Both the position numbers and the translations under genes were made by a program. The notes under the pieces are model-generated. The model was given only the letters and a program-made list of their open reading frames with translations, was not told the DNA's origin and did no database searches. 64,000 nucleotides of DNA from Eriocheir sinensis (lineage: Eukaryota; Arthropoda; Malacostraca; Decapoda; Varunidae), in contig NC_066549.1 in the NCBI RefSeq assembly GCF_024679095.1, positions 7,516,995 through 7,580,994 of the forward strand, read 5' to 3'. Of the stretch, positions 11,342 through 24,138 are shown in pieces. How positions within the stretch are numbered: the stretch's first letter is position 1; each line of letters begins with the position of its first letter.

Positions 11342-11665
11342 CATGGTGCAGAGGACGTGTAGGGACGGAGGAAGGAAGCACGGAACGAAAGAACAAGAGG
11401 AAGGAAGAGGAGGGGGAGGAATGTTTGAGTGGAGAGGGAGGGGGAGAGAGGCTGGTGAGGGACGAAGGGGAGATCACTGCGCTTCACTATCCTCATACTT
11501 ACCGAGGTGTGTGGGCATCTGCGTCTTCACATCAAGCATTGGCGAGGACGGGGAGGCCGACTGCGGGAGAGACAGCGGGTACCTCCACAGCAAGTCCGGG
11601 CTGAAGGGGAGAGCCATGCCCACGCGATTCACGTCAGGAGTCAGGTTCAGCGGTGGCACCTTCAT
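9364..11665 (-). CDS. aop: ETS-family repressor Yan/anterior open (ETV6/TEL class), three coding exons
   Basis: Joining 11665-11503, 10791-10684 and 10538-9364 gives 481 residues; all junctions have GT-AG ends and keep phase 1. Residues about 55-125 form a Pointed/SAM domain (ADPRHWSRDDV ... NGKALCMLTK ... PGAGDILHN), the oligomerisation module of Yan/TEL. Residues about 312-399 form the ETS domain (GRLLWDFLQQLLND ... LARLWGIQKNHLSMNYDK), with the base-contacting arginines of the recognition helix at R372 and R375. The N-terminus keeps a LLWR segment as in fly Yan. Between the domains lie S/T-P sites at 130, 133, 140 and 142, a Ser-rich stretch and about 13 alanines at 262-274. The tail has PTDLS (438-442), a CtBP-type PxDLS motif, and IKSE (470-473), a SUMO consensus. 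In flies Yan represses targets of receptor tyrosine kinase signalling and is removed after ERK phosphorylation; the same nuclear role is inferred here. The ATG is supported by an in-frame stop just upstream. Confidence 0.96.
10539..10683 (-). other. aop: Yan intron between coding exons 2 and 3
   Basis: 145 bases with GTGAGT at its 5' end and CCCTCCAG at its 3' end. Confidence 0.93.
10684..10791 (-). CDS. aop: Yan coding exon 2 (first half of the PNT domain)
   Basis: The acceptor is ...CTTCCTTCCAG and the donor is GTGAGTCTC. The 108-base exon encodes DPRHWSRDDVTAFLRWFERE and continues to FSLNG, the first helices of the Pointed domain. It contains the palindrome TGACGTCA at 10757-10764 within the codons for D-D-V-T. 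Confidence 0.95.
10792..11502 (-). other. aop: Yan intron between coding exons 1 and 2
   Basis: 711 bases, GTAAGT to TTCCAG. It holds a (GA)n array at 11279-11337 and GGGAATG-type short repeats near 11150-11240. Confidence 0.93.
11503..11665 (-). CDS. aop: Yan coding exon 1 (start codon to residue 55, first base)
   Basis: Begins at ATG 11665-11663 and ends CTCG before the donor GTAAGTATGAG at 11502. It encodes the N-terminus (MKVPPLNLTPDV...) with the SPDLLWRYP segment, then the start of the PNT region. Length 163 bases, ending one base into a codon, matching the next exon. Confidence 0.93.
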
Positions 11666-11694
11666 ACTCTACAGAAAACGGCGCCTGTGACCTG
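11666..11694 (-). other. aop: 5' UTR segment and splice acceptor before the Yan start codon
   Basis: Minus-strand TTCCTTGCAG ends at 11692, giving 26 untranslated bases (11691-11666) that include an in-frame TAG two codons before the ATG. This places the promoter and leader exon(s) at higher coordinates. I could not identify them with confidence. Confidence 0.7.
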
Positions 11695-12319
11695 CAAGGA
11701 AGAAAACGAACATTAGCGAGGGGAATGTGGGAAGCTGCTGTGCACACGAGAAACCTTAAAGAATGATCACTCTCCTAACATCAATTTCCTCTTTGCGTCC
11801 GATTACACGTCAGCCGCGACAGGTGTGTCAGATATCGGCACGAGGTATCAGACAGGTCCTTCCCCTCCCTCCGCCCTCTACCCAATGTCACCCTTTCTAT
11901 TTCAGTGCCCCTCGCCGCAAACCTCCCGCCGGACGGTATTGCGGTCACCCCAAAGCCTCCCTCTTCCCTTGTCGCAGCGGACGTCCCAAACTGGAAAGCA
12001 GGCATAAAAAAAGCTCCCGGATGTGTGCGTGGCGCGGCGCCCCTCGCAGCCGCTCGCTACACGAAATATTGATAGCGGATGGGGAGCGGTGGTCATGCCG
12101 GGGAGGGCCGAGCGGCGGGCGGGACGGGACGGGGCAGGTCGCGGAGACGGAGACAGCGGGGCGCGGAGGTCACGTTGGAAGCACACGGCTCGAGGGACAG
12201 CAAGGGAGGAACACAGCGGAGGAGGGGAGGGAGGGGCTCGCAGCATCCGGGGCTGCGCTGGGCTGGGCTGGGACTCTAACAGGTGCGCCAAGCAGAGCGT
12301 GTGTCCTCTCATCCTCCTT

Positions 12320-12381
<62 letters not shown>

Positions 12382-12812
12382 TTCCTGTTCAGCCGTCTCT
12401 TGGTTCGCCTTTACATCTTTTCTCCTTCCTTCTCTCTCAATAGATGCGTCTTTTCCTCGTTCTCTCCCTCCCTCTCTTTCTCTCTCTCATACCTTCCAGC
12501 ACTTGAGTGTCTTCCCCCTCCCGTGCCTGTGTTCACCTGCCTCGACACCCCCTCCCCTTCCCTCCCCGCCCAAGGCTCACAACACTCACACTTCCGCTCA
12601 TTCATCTCGCAAGACCTGGGAAGAAATCTGGCTTATCTGGGGAATCTGATAAGGAGCCAGAGGAAAGGTGGACGGCGGAGGGAAAGGGGTGAGGCTTCCT
12701 GTTCGGCGCTGGAGGAAGGGATGAGAAAAGTGGGGGAGAGGAGGGAGGTGGAGGAGGAGGAGGGCGAGTGAACTTGCAAGAGAGGAAATGAAAGGAAGGT
12801 AAAACGAAAGAG

Positions 12813-12872
<60 letters not shown>

Positions 12873-14145
12873 ATGAGGGTGTGGAGGAAGGAGGAGGGAT
12901 GGAGTGAGGGAGGAAGGAGGGAGGGAGGCTGTAGACGGGCGAACAAAGAGGGCTTCCTGTCTCCCCGGCCTCAGGGTCTCCCGTCTGCCCGAGGAGGGAG
13001 GGGGAAGGAAGGGGGAAGATTAGGGTAGGGGGAAGGAAGAGGGAGGGTCGTGGAAAGGAGAGGTGCTGCTGTGGGGTGGGGTGGGTGGAGGGAGTGCTGG
13101 AGGAATGTAAGAGAGAGGGAAGAAAGAAAAGAGTACAGGATGAGGAAAAGGAGGAGGTGGAGGGGGGAGGGGCGAGTGACCCCACAACATCCAAACAGTC
13201 GTCACAACACTTCGCCTCGGTAATGACCTCTCCGCCCCGAGGTCACGTGACCCTGATTACCCCGGTCAGGCATCACCACCTGTCACCTCCTGCCTCCCCG
13301 GGGGTCCGCGTGGCGTGGCGGCCTAGCGGCGTGCCAGTGTCATGCATGTGGGGGTGCCCGTGGGAGGGGCGTGCAGCAGTCCCGTCACGCGGGGACCTCC
13401 GAAAACAGCTCTGGCCCTCGGCGGTCACAGAGGAGGCGAAACTTTGCTCCGGGGAAACTTGGCACATCAGTCAAGTTAGCTGCTGTAATGAGAGACGCCG
13501 TACCCTCCCCGCCGCCGACGTCCCTTCTCCCTCCCGAGGAAACAAGCGCCGTGTTCCTCCCCGCCACCGAGAAAAATAAGGACTATATTCTCAAACGCTT
13601 CGCCGCTTACACACTCACATTTGACAGGGTTTTTGAAGGGGTATTGGGCATTTCCAGAGGAACATTTATGACCCTGGTGGTAGTTTGACCCCTCTTCTGT
13701 ACCTTAAACGTGAAAAACACCCTTGGAAACCCGATTAAACTCCATTTTAGCCTTTGGAAATAGATGACATGAGGTGGAAGCGTCTGAGAATACCGACCTA
13801 ACGCCGCTGAGCCCTTCCTGTGAGCCGATCCCGTCACCCTCCCACGCCCCTCCTTCGCCAGGGACTCCAGGGGCGGCGCTCCCCCTGCCGCGTCAGCACC
13901 GTGCCTGTGCCGTGCCTTCCGTCATCACCGAACCAGAGCGGATACCTAGAACTGATTAATTGATGTATACCTGCTGGGAGGCTACAGGTGAGGCGGCTCC
14001 CCCGCCCCCCTCACCGAGATTGCCCGAGGCCCGGATGCTGCCCCCTCCCCCCCCCTTTCTCACTCCCTGAGGAGAAACAAGCCGGAGATGACTCCCTCCC
14101 CTCCCTCCCTCCCCACCGACACCCATTCCATCCAGCTTCACCTCT

Positions 14146-14189
<44 letters not shown>

Positions 14190-14910
14190 CAAAACACACA
14201 CCACGGGCATGGAGTGTGTGGCCAGGATGGACGTGTGTGGATTAGGACAGGCGTACGTGTATGCAGATAGGCGAGGGGCGGGCATGGGCGGCACGGAGGG
14301 GCATCGGCAGGTGTAGTAGGTCTGATTGGGGATGATTGGTGGGGGTGGATGGGCCGGCGTGGGTATGGGCGCCCCAATGCGGGTGTGGGCGGGCATGGGC
14401 GGGTATGGGCGCGGGTCTCACCTGGGCGGGGGTGCAGGTATGTAAGAGAGTAATGACGCACATCCGGTCTCGACCAATCTCAATCTCATCTCCCGCACCG
14501 CCACACTGCCGCAACCCCGCCGCCCGCCCCTCCGCCCCCGACCGTAAGGGTGATGCGGGCGCCGCCACCCTCAAGATGGAGGGCCGCCGGGGCATATACC
14601 CACTCCGCCGACGCCGCGACTCTCGCCCCTATCGCGCCCCGGCCCAAGGCTTTCCCCCGCCGCCCGGCCCCGCCTCGCCTGTGGCCTTCCCCGCTACAAG
14701 AGGAAGGGTGGAAAAGGCTTGAAGGAAGAGGGTGCCCCGCGGGGCATGGGGGCGGGGGGTGGGGGGCAGCGGACAGGTGAACTGGCTGTGGGAAAACTTG
14801 GTGGAGCGGCGGTGACCCAGGCCGGCCCCCTCCCCCCCGTCTCACCTGTAATTAGCGCGGTATTTGGTGGCTACCTGGCCGACCCTGGGTCACCCCCCCT
14901 GCTGACCTAA

Positions 14911-14968
<58 letters not shown>

Positions 14969-15445
14969 AACAGGAGAAGGCCAGCCCGCACGCCACATCC
15001 GGGGCTCCATTTCAACCCACACTTGTTGAGGGCGTCTGAAGGGGGGCAGGGAGAGTGTGTATGAGGGAGGAGGAGGAGGGGGTGGGGGGGAGGAGCGAAA
15101 CAGTGGCAGATGAGGACAATGTGAGAGGGAATGAGGGAGTGTGAGGGAAGAGACAGCGAGGGGAGACAAACGCCGCGCCGGGAACAAAGAGAGGGGAGAG
15201 ACGGAGCCAATAAAGACGAGATGAGGGGAGATGGACACAATAAAAGGGGAGATGAGGGAAGAGAAAAGAGGGAACCGAGGGGAAGGTGTGAGCAGCGGCA
15301 GAGAGAGGGGAAGGTAGGTAGGTAGGAAGGTAGTCAGACCCCCTTCCACCCTCTCCCCACCACCCCTCATAGTCACAACAAGAGGGGAAAAGAGGGAGAT
15401 GAAAAGGGATGCTGCATGAAGACGGTAATACACCTGTGAACACCA

Positions 15446-15506
<61 letters not shown>

Positions 15507-15779
15507 TTGTCGTTCTTTCTTCTCTTTTAAGCCACGCTACTCATGTTTGTCAGTCTTTTTTTTCCTCTTTCCATCGACTGGTTTGTATTTTTCCTCTTCC
15601 CTCCTCTCTTCCTCCTACGTGCCCAATTCTTAAGTCTTCCTTCTCTCCAACATTCCTTCTTACCTCACCCTCCTCCTCCTCCTCTGTCCATCCATTACCC
15701 TCCCTCCCTCCCTCCTTCCTTCCTTCCCTCTCTCCCACATGTCCCCCTTTTCCTCCTCGTCGCTCGCGTCCTCCTTTTC

Positions 15780-15835
<56 letters not shown>

Positions 15836-16245
15836 GATGGCAATCATATACTCCTTCACCTTCATTAATTACACACATTCATTATCTGATGCGAGATGAA
15901 CTGAAGGAGGAGGAAGCGGAGGAGCAGGAGGAGGAGGAAGAAACGGCCGGACTAGGAAGAAGAGTAGGATGGCAAGTGAAGGCCTTTCTCCCTCCCCACC
16001 CCTCCCGTCCCCTCGTCCTCCTCTCTTCCCCTTCCTCCTCCGTCTCCGCCTTCTCGTCTCAATTCCGCGTTCACGCCGACCAACCAATCAAGAAAGCGGC
16101 CAACAGGAAGGAGGAGAAAAAGAAAGAAAGAAAAAAAAGGTTATTGCAAGATGATCTCACGAGTCAACAAAAATATTAATCATGAACGGAACAAGGGAAA
16201 AGAAAATCCCGCCAGTTGATCGCAATTACGCTTTGATTTTCTTTT

Positions 16246-16281
<36 letters not shown>

Positions 16282-16860
16282 TGGTCAGTAGGGAACATAA
16301 TGGGGTCGAGACAGCCTAGATAAATGGGTCCCCAAACCTTATGCCTTAAAACCCATTGCCAGACCTTTTCCTCTTCCCTCGTCTCTTGTTTCCCCTCTCC
16401 TCTTCTCCTCACATACTCGTCTTCGCCTGCTTTCTCCCCTCTTCTTCCCGCTCCTCTTCCTCATGTATAAAAGAATAGTGCGTCTTGAAAATGTCATGTT
16501 AAAGATCTCCATAATATCAAGTGGCGATTCTTTTCCTAACCGAGGGAATTCATGTTTTAGATTTTACTTCAGCGACGTAATTCCTGTCTAGATGTTACAT
16601 GGCTGACGGATTTCCGGTTTAAAACTTACTATTAATTGACTGATGGAAGTTTTTGTTTATATGTTACTTGACAGACGGAATTAATGGGTTTAGCTCCTAT
16701 TTTACTCACGGAATTTTATCTGGGACCATTAGTGTTGGATCTTGCTAAGCCACCCGGATGCTATTACGGTATCTAATCGCCCAAGTCATTCTAAAGCGAT
16801 ACAAATCCGAGGTCTTGCGTGCCAGGCGATAGGAGCGATAGTATGAGTGCGTGGCAACTT
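11695..16860 (-). other. Yan leader intron or upstream DNA, no further exon identified
   Basis: Lies upstream of the Yan coding exons in the transcript direction, so at least its first part is intron. It is GC-rich and polypurine/polypyrimidine-rich, with the GA/CT arrays and one MITE copy at 13580-13802. No frame shows domain-like composition. A leader exon may be here but would be non-coding and is not distinguishable by eye. Confidence 0.5.
13580..13802 (+). mobile_element. MITE-A copy
   Basis: Full-length member of the ~220-bp family, with a 5' end ATATTCTCAAACGCTTCGCC, core TTTGACAGGGTTTTTGAAG, ATTTATGACCCTGGTGGTAG, GAAACCCGATTAA, and a 3' end GGAAGCGTCTGAGAATACCG complementary in type to the 5' end. 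Confidence 0.85.
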
Positions 16861-17089
16861 CCGGTGTGAGTGTGTGTGTTTACTATGCCCACGTGTCGTC
16901 CTGCGCTACTGCTGACTGAGGGAAGCACCGCCCCCTTCCCCCCTTACATAACCCCTCGTCCCCCCTCCCTCCCGCCGTCCCAGGCACAAAGCTTCCCTTC
17001 CCACACGCCGCTGAATCCTGACGTCACGCGCCCGTAGAGTTAGCCGCTCGCTTGACTCCCGTGACGTCACACGCTTCATCACACCCACG

Positions 17090-17137
<48 letters not shown>

Positions 17138-17960
17138 TTCGCACTTGTTAATGAACCACCAACTTTCTTTTTCTTTTTTCTCTTTTTCTCCGATGGTTGT
17201 TCACCGCTGAATAATAAGTGAACCAACGCTCCAGTCTTTCCGTCATGGGTTTTTACGGCGGCTTATCAGCTGCTGGTGCGTCTCGTCTCCAGAAAAACAA
17301 GTCTCGTTATCGACGCCGCTATCTTATCGCGGGTGGACCAAAATATCTCCTTAAAGTGCAGGGCGACAGCAAGTTAAGACACTTCCTGAAGAGTTGGTGC
17401 TCCCCGCCCCTCCCTCCCCACCACCAGGGACGTCGCCGCCGTAATCTAGAACCGCTCGAACTCACGGTAAAACAGCCGCTGACGGGGATCGATATCGTGA
17501 AATGAGGAGCAACTATACAGTACACTCGTCTGCCGCGCCTCCCCCACGCCAGGCACACGGGGAAAGTAGCGGCGGCAGTAGTGAGAGTAAGCAGCGGCAG
17601 GGGCTGTGTTAGGCCGTGACGTAGGCCAGACTTCCAATCCAATCTGTTTGTGGCCTCGATCCCAGCACACAAACGGAAATTACACTGGCGGAAGGCTGGC
17701 CGCGGCGTGGCAGTGCGCCGCCAGGCTGTCGTAACCCCGCTGCTGTGGGGCCAGATAAGGCTTATCGCCCGGTGGGGGACGCGGCCCGGCTACCGACGCT
17801 ATCTCCGGCAGGAAATGGAGATTACGAGAACCCACTCTCCCTTGTGGAAGCGTGTGACGTGTACGCCAGGATATTACTCTACATTTTTATTCTGTAGTGA
17901 TACTGTCCTCGCAGCGGGGCGGGGCGGGGCGGGGCGCGGCGCCATACAGAGCCGCACTGA
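16861..17960. promoter_or_regulatory. GC/CpG-rich block with two CRE palindromes and GC boxes (candidate promoter)
   Basis: Contains TGACGTCA at 17019-17026 and 17062-17069, GATAAG/CTTATC pairs near 17270-17330 and 17755-17765, and tandem GGGGC boxes at 17914-17936. It lies upstream of Yan in the transcript direction. Promoter function is an inference from composition only; no TSS motif was fixed. Confidence 0.3.
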
Positions 17961-19938
17961 TCACTTCCTTGATAGGACACTTTAATACCTAACACTTTGC
18001 AATAAATAAATTGTTATACACTAAAAGCTCTGATGTTTACTTAATAAACGATGCGACGAATGTTTTTAGACTTTAGAAGTTTAACTACACTTGAAAGATG
18101 TTAAGATTAAAAACTTGTACCAACTAGCGCAGTCCCATTATGGGAGGAACACCTGCTAATCACTAGCATTGAGATAACACGAAGAGCACGGAATCGCTCC
18201 TGCCTCGCACCTGTTACAACCAGCAGTAGGGCGCCCTGGGCCACGCCGATCCTGCTGCCACTCGCGACAGCCGAGGCATACAGAATGCAATGACAAAATG
18301 AGTCTGACGGTCTTCAATTATTTTTCCTGACATCAAAGTCTGAAGGAATGCAGGGCATGCGGGCGGGCGGGGCCGCGACACATCGTTGTGACACCGTTCG
18401 CTTGACGGAATTATACGACAGAATACATCAGTAATTATCACTCTTCACTCTCGAACACTTCAGAAAAAAATCCCGAAACAGGAAAATACAGTCAGCCACT
18501 TGTTAGTCACTTCACAGTTGAGTACCATCACCCTGTTTTCTGTAGTGCAGGTCCACGGAAAGCTGGGCACACCGTCCATTCTTGGCCAGGTATATCAAAC
18601 ACTAAGTCTTCACCTTGGGCAGCGTCACTCCGCCAAGTATAGTTCACAGCACAAACTTCGATATACAGCAGTACAAAAACAGGTAAACACTCATAAAGCA
18701 CAATTAAAACTGGAAAAGGAAAGGTATACCCCTCGCCTGGACATTGACAAACAGGTGACAGACGCGGCCGTTGTACACACACAGACACACCTGTTCGCCA
18801 CCACCTGCCTGTCTACCCCAACACTGCCACCACCACACAACTACACACCTCTCAAGAGCGGCTCGTGAGGCTGCCTGTAGCTATGAGTGCTCAACGCAGA
18901 CTACACGACCACCACAGCTCCACTCACTCGCGGGGGACCTGCGAGCGCGGGCTAAGGAAGGGCTGGGTGGGGGTCCTCCTCCCGCGGTACTTGCCACATG
19001 CCGCCAGCGCGCGTAATTCTCGGATGCTTGGCTGCCTGTTATTAGTCGTTTGTTGGGGCGGTGTTAAACCCGATGCGTTACTCTCACGGACTTACAGGTG
19101 GAGGGACAGGTGAAGGGAGGCCAGAGGAGAGATTTAGGGTATCTTTCATTTCCCTGTCGCGTTTTGTCCCAGCGCCGTGTCTTCCGAGGCAACTGCCAGG
19201 ATTATCACGTTATTGTTCACATTCTCTTCCTTAACGCGACGCCCCTCAGCCAGTGCGTTAATAGCTGTCCCTTGTGCGCCTGCCAGGGGGTGAGGGATGG
19301 GGATGAAGGGGTTATTGGTAAGGGGGGACAATGACGGAGGAGGAGGAGGAGGAAGTAGGAGGAAAAGTAGGAGGAGCGTGAGGGAGATGAGGAGACAGGA
19401 AGAGATGCCTTGCCGTCTTCCCTTCACCCCGCCGTACAACAGTGCTTCCCAAGACTTCCTGGCGCGCGAGAATGACGTACGAACATATTACCACTACGAT
19501 TTTTGGCCTTACAACGAATATAAAGCAAACTACGAGGGTCTAACATCTCTAAATACTGAAGCATCATCCGCCAAGCTATTTAGAGACCAGGAAAAACGTT
19601 AACTGCAAACAGAATGATGCTATTTCCCGCGTTTTCTTGTTGGTCGAAAAATCATCTTTATCTCCTCACTATTTCCCTATTGAGAGGGTTCCCGATCGTT
19701 GCACACACGGATTTAAACCAAGGACTAAATCGCGCTGCTAAACTCGACACGAAACCAGAAGTGACAGTGGCGAGCGAGCGAGCAAAAAAATGAGGAAGAG
19801 ATCTGACGAAGCCCAAGTGTGGGAGGCCGCCGTCGCGTTTCTGGCAACAACGACAACAACAGCTTACCACCACCACCACCACCACCGACCAGGGAGGAGG
19901 AGGAGGGCCGGGGGACTGACTACCTGAATGACGCCAAC

Positions 19939-19941
<3 letters not shown>
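17961..19941. other. Unique DNA without supported gene
   Basis: Moderately GC-rich, non-repetitive. Minus-strand donor-like sites occur at 18927 (GTGAGTGG) and 19094 (GTAAGTCC), either of which could end a Yan leader exon. Nothing decides between them. Confidence 0.4.
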
Positions 19942-19992
<51 letters not shown>

Positions 19993-20014
19993 TGGGGTCT
20001 CATGTTGCTGCTTT

Positions 20015-20056
<42 letters not shown>
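19942..20056. repeat. Opposed (CT)n and (GA)n arrays
   Basis: (CT)n at 19942-19989 and (GA)n at 20019-20056 are separated by 29 bases, so the arms are complementary and could pair as a hairpin. Confidence 0.95.
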
Positions 20057-20057
<1 letters not shown>

Positions 20058-20167
20058 GGTGACAGGTGAATGGAGGGAAGGAAGGCTGTGGAGGGGCATG
20101 TCAGGGAGAGGAAAAGAGGGAGGGAAAGAGAGGGAGATGAAACTGGAAAGGCATACAAATGTAGAAA

Positions 20168-20171
<4 letters not shown>

Positions 20172-20228
<57 letters not shown>

Positions 20229-20705
20229 GTTACATAAAGGAGAGGAAAAAGGGACAGTATGGATTATGGATACAGAAACAGATAAACAGAAACAGACTTT
20301 TATTATTATCCACTATTGCTCTCTGTGTAACTTCATATACCCTTAGAAAGTTTTTTTTTTCCTTATTCCTGCTCTCTAAACTGACTTACAATACCTCCTC
20401 AATGATCTGTCTATCTACCAATTTATGTACTGCAGGGAAGCATCTTTAAATTAACTTCTCTGCGTGTAATAACAAGCAAGAGTACTACAGAAGAAGAGAT
20501 ACACACACTTAGATCTTGCGTCCGTATACGTGTGTGTGTGTGTGTGTGTGTGTGTGGATACATCTAACACACCATAACCTGAGTGTCTATCCTTGTGTTG
20601 TGTTTCCTATTCTATCTCTGTCCTTCATCTTTTGCAAGCCACAACGTGACCTCTGAGTCCCCTCTCGGGTCACCCCTAAAAAAGAAAGATAGCGTGGATT
20701 ACCAA

Positions 20706-20770
<65 letters not shown>

Positions 20771-21130
20771 GATTAACGCAGGGATGGGAAGGCAAAGGGA
20801 GGAGAGGAGAGGAGGCGATAGGAGACAGAGGATGGGGGAGAGGAAGGGTGATAAAGTGAGAGGAAAAGGAAGGAGAGGGAGAGAGGAAGGAAGGGGGGGT
20901 GAGGGGAGAGACTGAGGGAACAAAAGGAGGGGGAAGGGGAAACGGAGGGCGGAGAGAGAGAGAGAGAAAAGAAAGAGGAAAGAGGAAGACGGAAGAGGAG
21001 GGGAAACGAGGGGAGAGGAACGAGGGATGAACGGATGGGAGGGGGGGAGGAGTGGGGGGATGAGAGAGAGAGTAAGGGGGGCTAGGGGGGGTAGGTGAGG
21101 GGGGAGGGGTGGTGAGGGGGCCAGTACTGG
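20172..21130. repeat. (GA)n arrays and long polypurine tract
   Basis: (GA)n at 20172-20227 and 20709-20768, with (GT)n at 20530-20556. From 20769 to about 21110 the plus strand is almost pure purine (GGGAGAGG-type). Confidence 0.95.
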
Positions 21131-22385
21131 AAGAGAGCCACACTTCCCCTCGCCTGCCTGAGGGGTAACATCCGGTGAGCTGTGAAGGGAGCTGCCGTCT
21201 CGTCTTACTTCCCAACCGCCACCACCACCATCACCACCGCCGCTGCCTCTGTATCACAAACCGCTGGTCGTGTAACAACTTAGATCTCCTACGTCTTCTC
21301 AGTGCTTTAATTTTGATATTCACAACTTCCAGTGCTATTGTATTCCATTGGCACTCATATTAAGTAATGTTTGTGATGTTTGTGGAAGTGTTTATCGTTA
21401 GTGATGTTGCTGCTGTTGTTTTTCCTCACTAAACTTTTCACATCATCGGAACGTTACTATTATATCCGTGAAGTTTCTCTTGCGTTGCTCATCTCGATCT
21501 GAACAGCATCTTTTCTTGCAGCTTTACCTCAGCATGCATCCACTCAACGCTCGCAGCCTTTCAACAACAAAAGACAGCAGATTACCGGCTTTACAACACA
21601 CGCTTACTCGGTAACATCATACTCGTTAGCATCGATCCGTGCATGCCATTAAACACTCAAAGACATTCCCTTCCGGCATTTCTGACCATTGTGTCTGCAG
21701 AAAGTCAAGTGCCACCCATCATTCCATATCTTCGGCCAACACACAGACAAGGAGAAAGCTGAACACATACAAGCTTTGGAAACTTAGAACCAACGAGCAG
21801 CAACCTTATAAAAAGCGATTAGAATAAAGAACACAATTTGGAGGGTGGTAAAGGCATTCCTCCCCGAGGCTCATCTGAACAGCACTGAACAGGGGATGCA
21901 CCTGTCACCGTTGGCTCAGGCATCGCTACCATTGCCTGCCGTCACCCCCTCAGCCAGCACTGGCGCTGAGTGTGTGGTAGTAACAAGCCATGAATTTGTT
22001 GGTCTCACTCAGAGGAACCCAAACTAGTTGAGGAACCATCCTCATTCGTCTTTCCTCGCCTCCCCGCCGCCCTGGCTCCCCGGGCGGGCACGGCAGACCT
22101 CCGCAGCTAATGGTGGATATGGCGACACAGATTATCGCTGAATAAAGTGCTGGGAAGTGTAAAGTAACAGGCTAATGGTGCCTTTATGTAGGGTTAGTGG
22201 AGGCAGCGAGGCGGAGTGAGGGGAGACGCGAGCGAGGGGAGGCGGTGCCAGCTCCCGCCCCTGCGTTGCTCGCCACTTCCCGCCTCCCAGGAAGTGCCGG
22301 AAGCAGACCGCGCTGCCAGGTGCACGATGACCCACCGGTGCACGATAACACACACACACACACATTGGAGGAGAGAGGGGACTAG
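21131..22385. other. Unique DNA without supported gene
   Basis: Mixed composition. A plus-strand acceptor-like TTTTCTTGCAG at 21510-21521 and a CpG-rich patch at 22050-22330 are visible. No frame carries a recognisable domain. Confidence 0.45.
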
Positions 22386-22387
22386 CA

Positions 22388-22541
<154 letters not shown>

Positions 22542-22548
22542 AATTTTA

Positions 22549-22862
22549 AGTGCCAGCCTATAGCGCCGGTAGCCTTTCTTGAGGGTCCTGGTTTGTGATC
22601 GGCCCCAGCTCGTCATGGCGCAGGCAAGTCTTTTATAGTGGCGCCATCTTTTCTTGGCTCATGCTGCCCCCCGGTGCTCATTCTTGATTCACTTGGACGG
22701 TTTCCTCCAAAGTCCGGGTTGATGGTTGGTCTTCAGGACAGCATGTAGGTAGTCTTAAGCCACTCGGCGGTGACTGAAAAATCCCAGGTGGTAGCAGCGG
22801 ATACGAACCCGCGTTCTCCATCATGCACTGAATGCGGGGGCCGCACGCTAATCACTCAGCCA

Positions 22863-22866
<4 letters not shown>
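22549..22866 (-). mobile_element. tRNA-derived SINE copy (minus orientation)
   Basis: Read on the minus strand, the head GGTGGCTGAGTGATTAGCG matches a tRNA/Pol III A box and GGGTTCGTATCC matches a B box. The body follows with CTGGGATTTTTCAGTCACCG, CATGCTGTCCTGAAGACC, CAACCCGGACT and GATGGCGCCACTATAAAAG. The body is shared with the plus-strand copy at 43446-43780 and the 3' fragment at 39443-39557. It sits between two (TA)n tracts that have replaced its poly-A tail region. Confidence 0.85.

Positions 22867-23818
<952 letters not shown>

Positions 23819-23889
<71 letters not shown>
23819..23889. repeat. (TA)n microsatellite
   Basis: Pure TA run of about 70 bases abutting the hAT-like fragment. 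Confidence 0.97.
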
Positions 23890-23893
<4 letters not shown>

Positions 23894-24022
23894 AGAACTG
23901 AATATTTCACATAAGTTTTCTAGTTCCGGCTCCGTCCGGAACTTCCAGCCGGAACTTTTTGATACTTTCGGCCAGTTCCGGTTCTGGCCGGAAATTGATA
24001 TCATGGCTCCTGTGCATCTCTA
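23890..24022. mobile_element. hAT-like element fragment related to 5672-6829
   Basis: Carries the same subterminal GGAACTTCCAGCCGGAAC and GGCCAGTTCCGGTTCTGGCC blocks and ends GGCTCCTGTGCATCTCTA, the counterpart of the TAGGGATGCACCGG end. The left end is missing or lost into the (TA)n tract. Confidence 0.65.
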
Positions 24023-24083
24023 ATACATACATTCATGCATACATATATGCATACATACATACTTACCTTACATAGCTACATAC

Positions 24084-24088
<5 letters not shown>

Positions 24089-24136
<48 letters not shown>
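24089..24136. repeat. (GA)n microsatellite
   Basis: Pure GA run preceded by degenerate CATACATA repeats (24024-24088). Confidence 0.96.

Positions 24137-24138
<2 letters not shown>

Larger units (their letters stand above)
11279..17134. repeat. Series of (GA)n/(CT)n microsatellites in Yan introns and upstream DNA
   Basis: Plus-strand arrays at 11279-11337 (GA), 12322-12372 (CT), 12815-12868 (GA), 14149-14187 (CT), 14914-14965 (GA), 15448-15503 (CT), 15783-15833 (CT), 16248-16278 (GA) and 17093-17134 (CT). The flanks are also purine/pyrimidine-skewed. Long Ser-Leu and Arg-Glu frames come from these arrays. Confidence 0.97.

Noticed and set aside
17218..17505. 95-codon plus-strand frame in GC-rich DNA
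   Set aside because: No splice bounds or recognised domain; probably chance opening in a candidate regulatory block.
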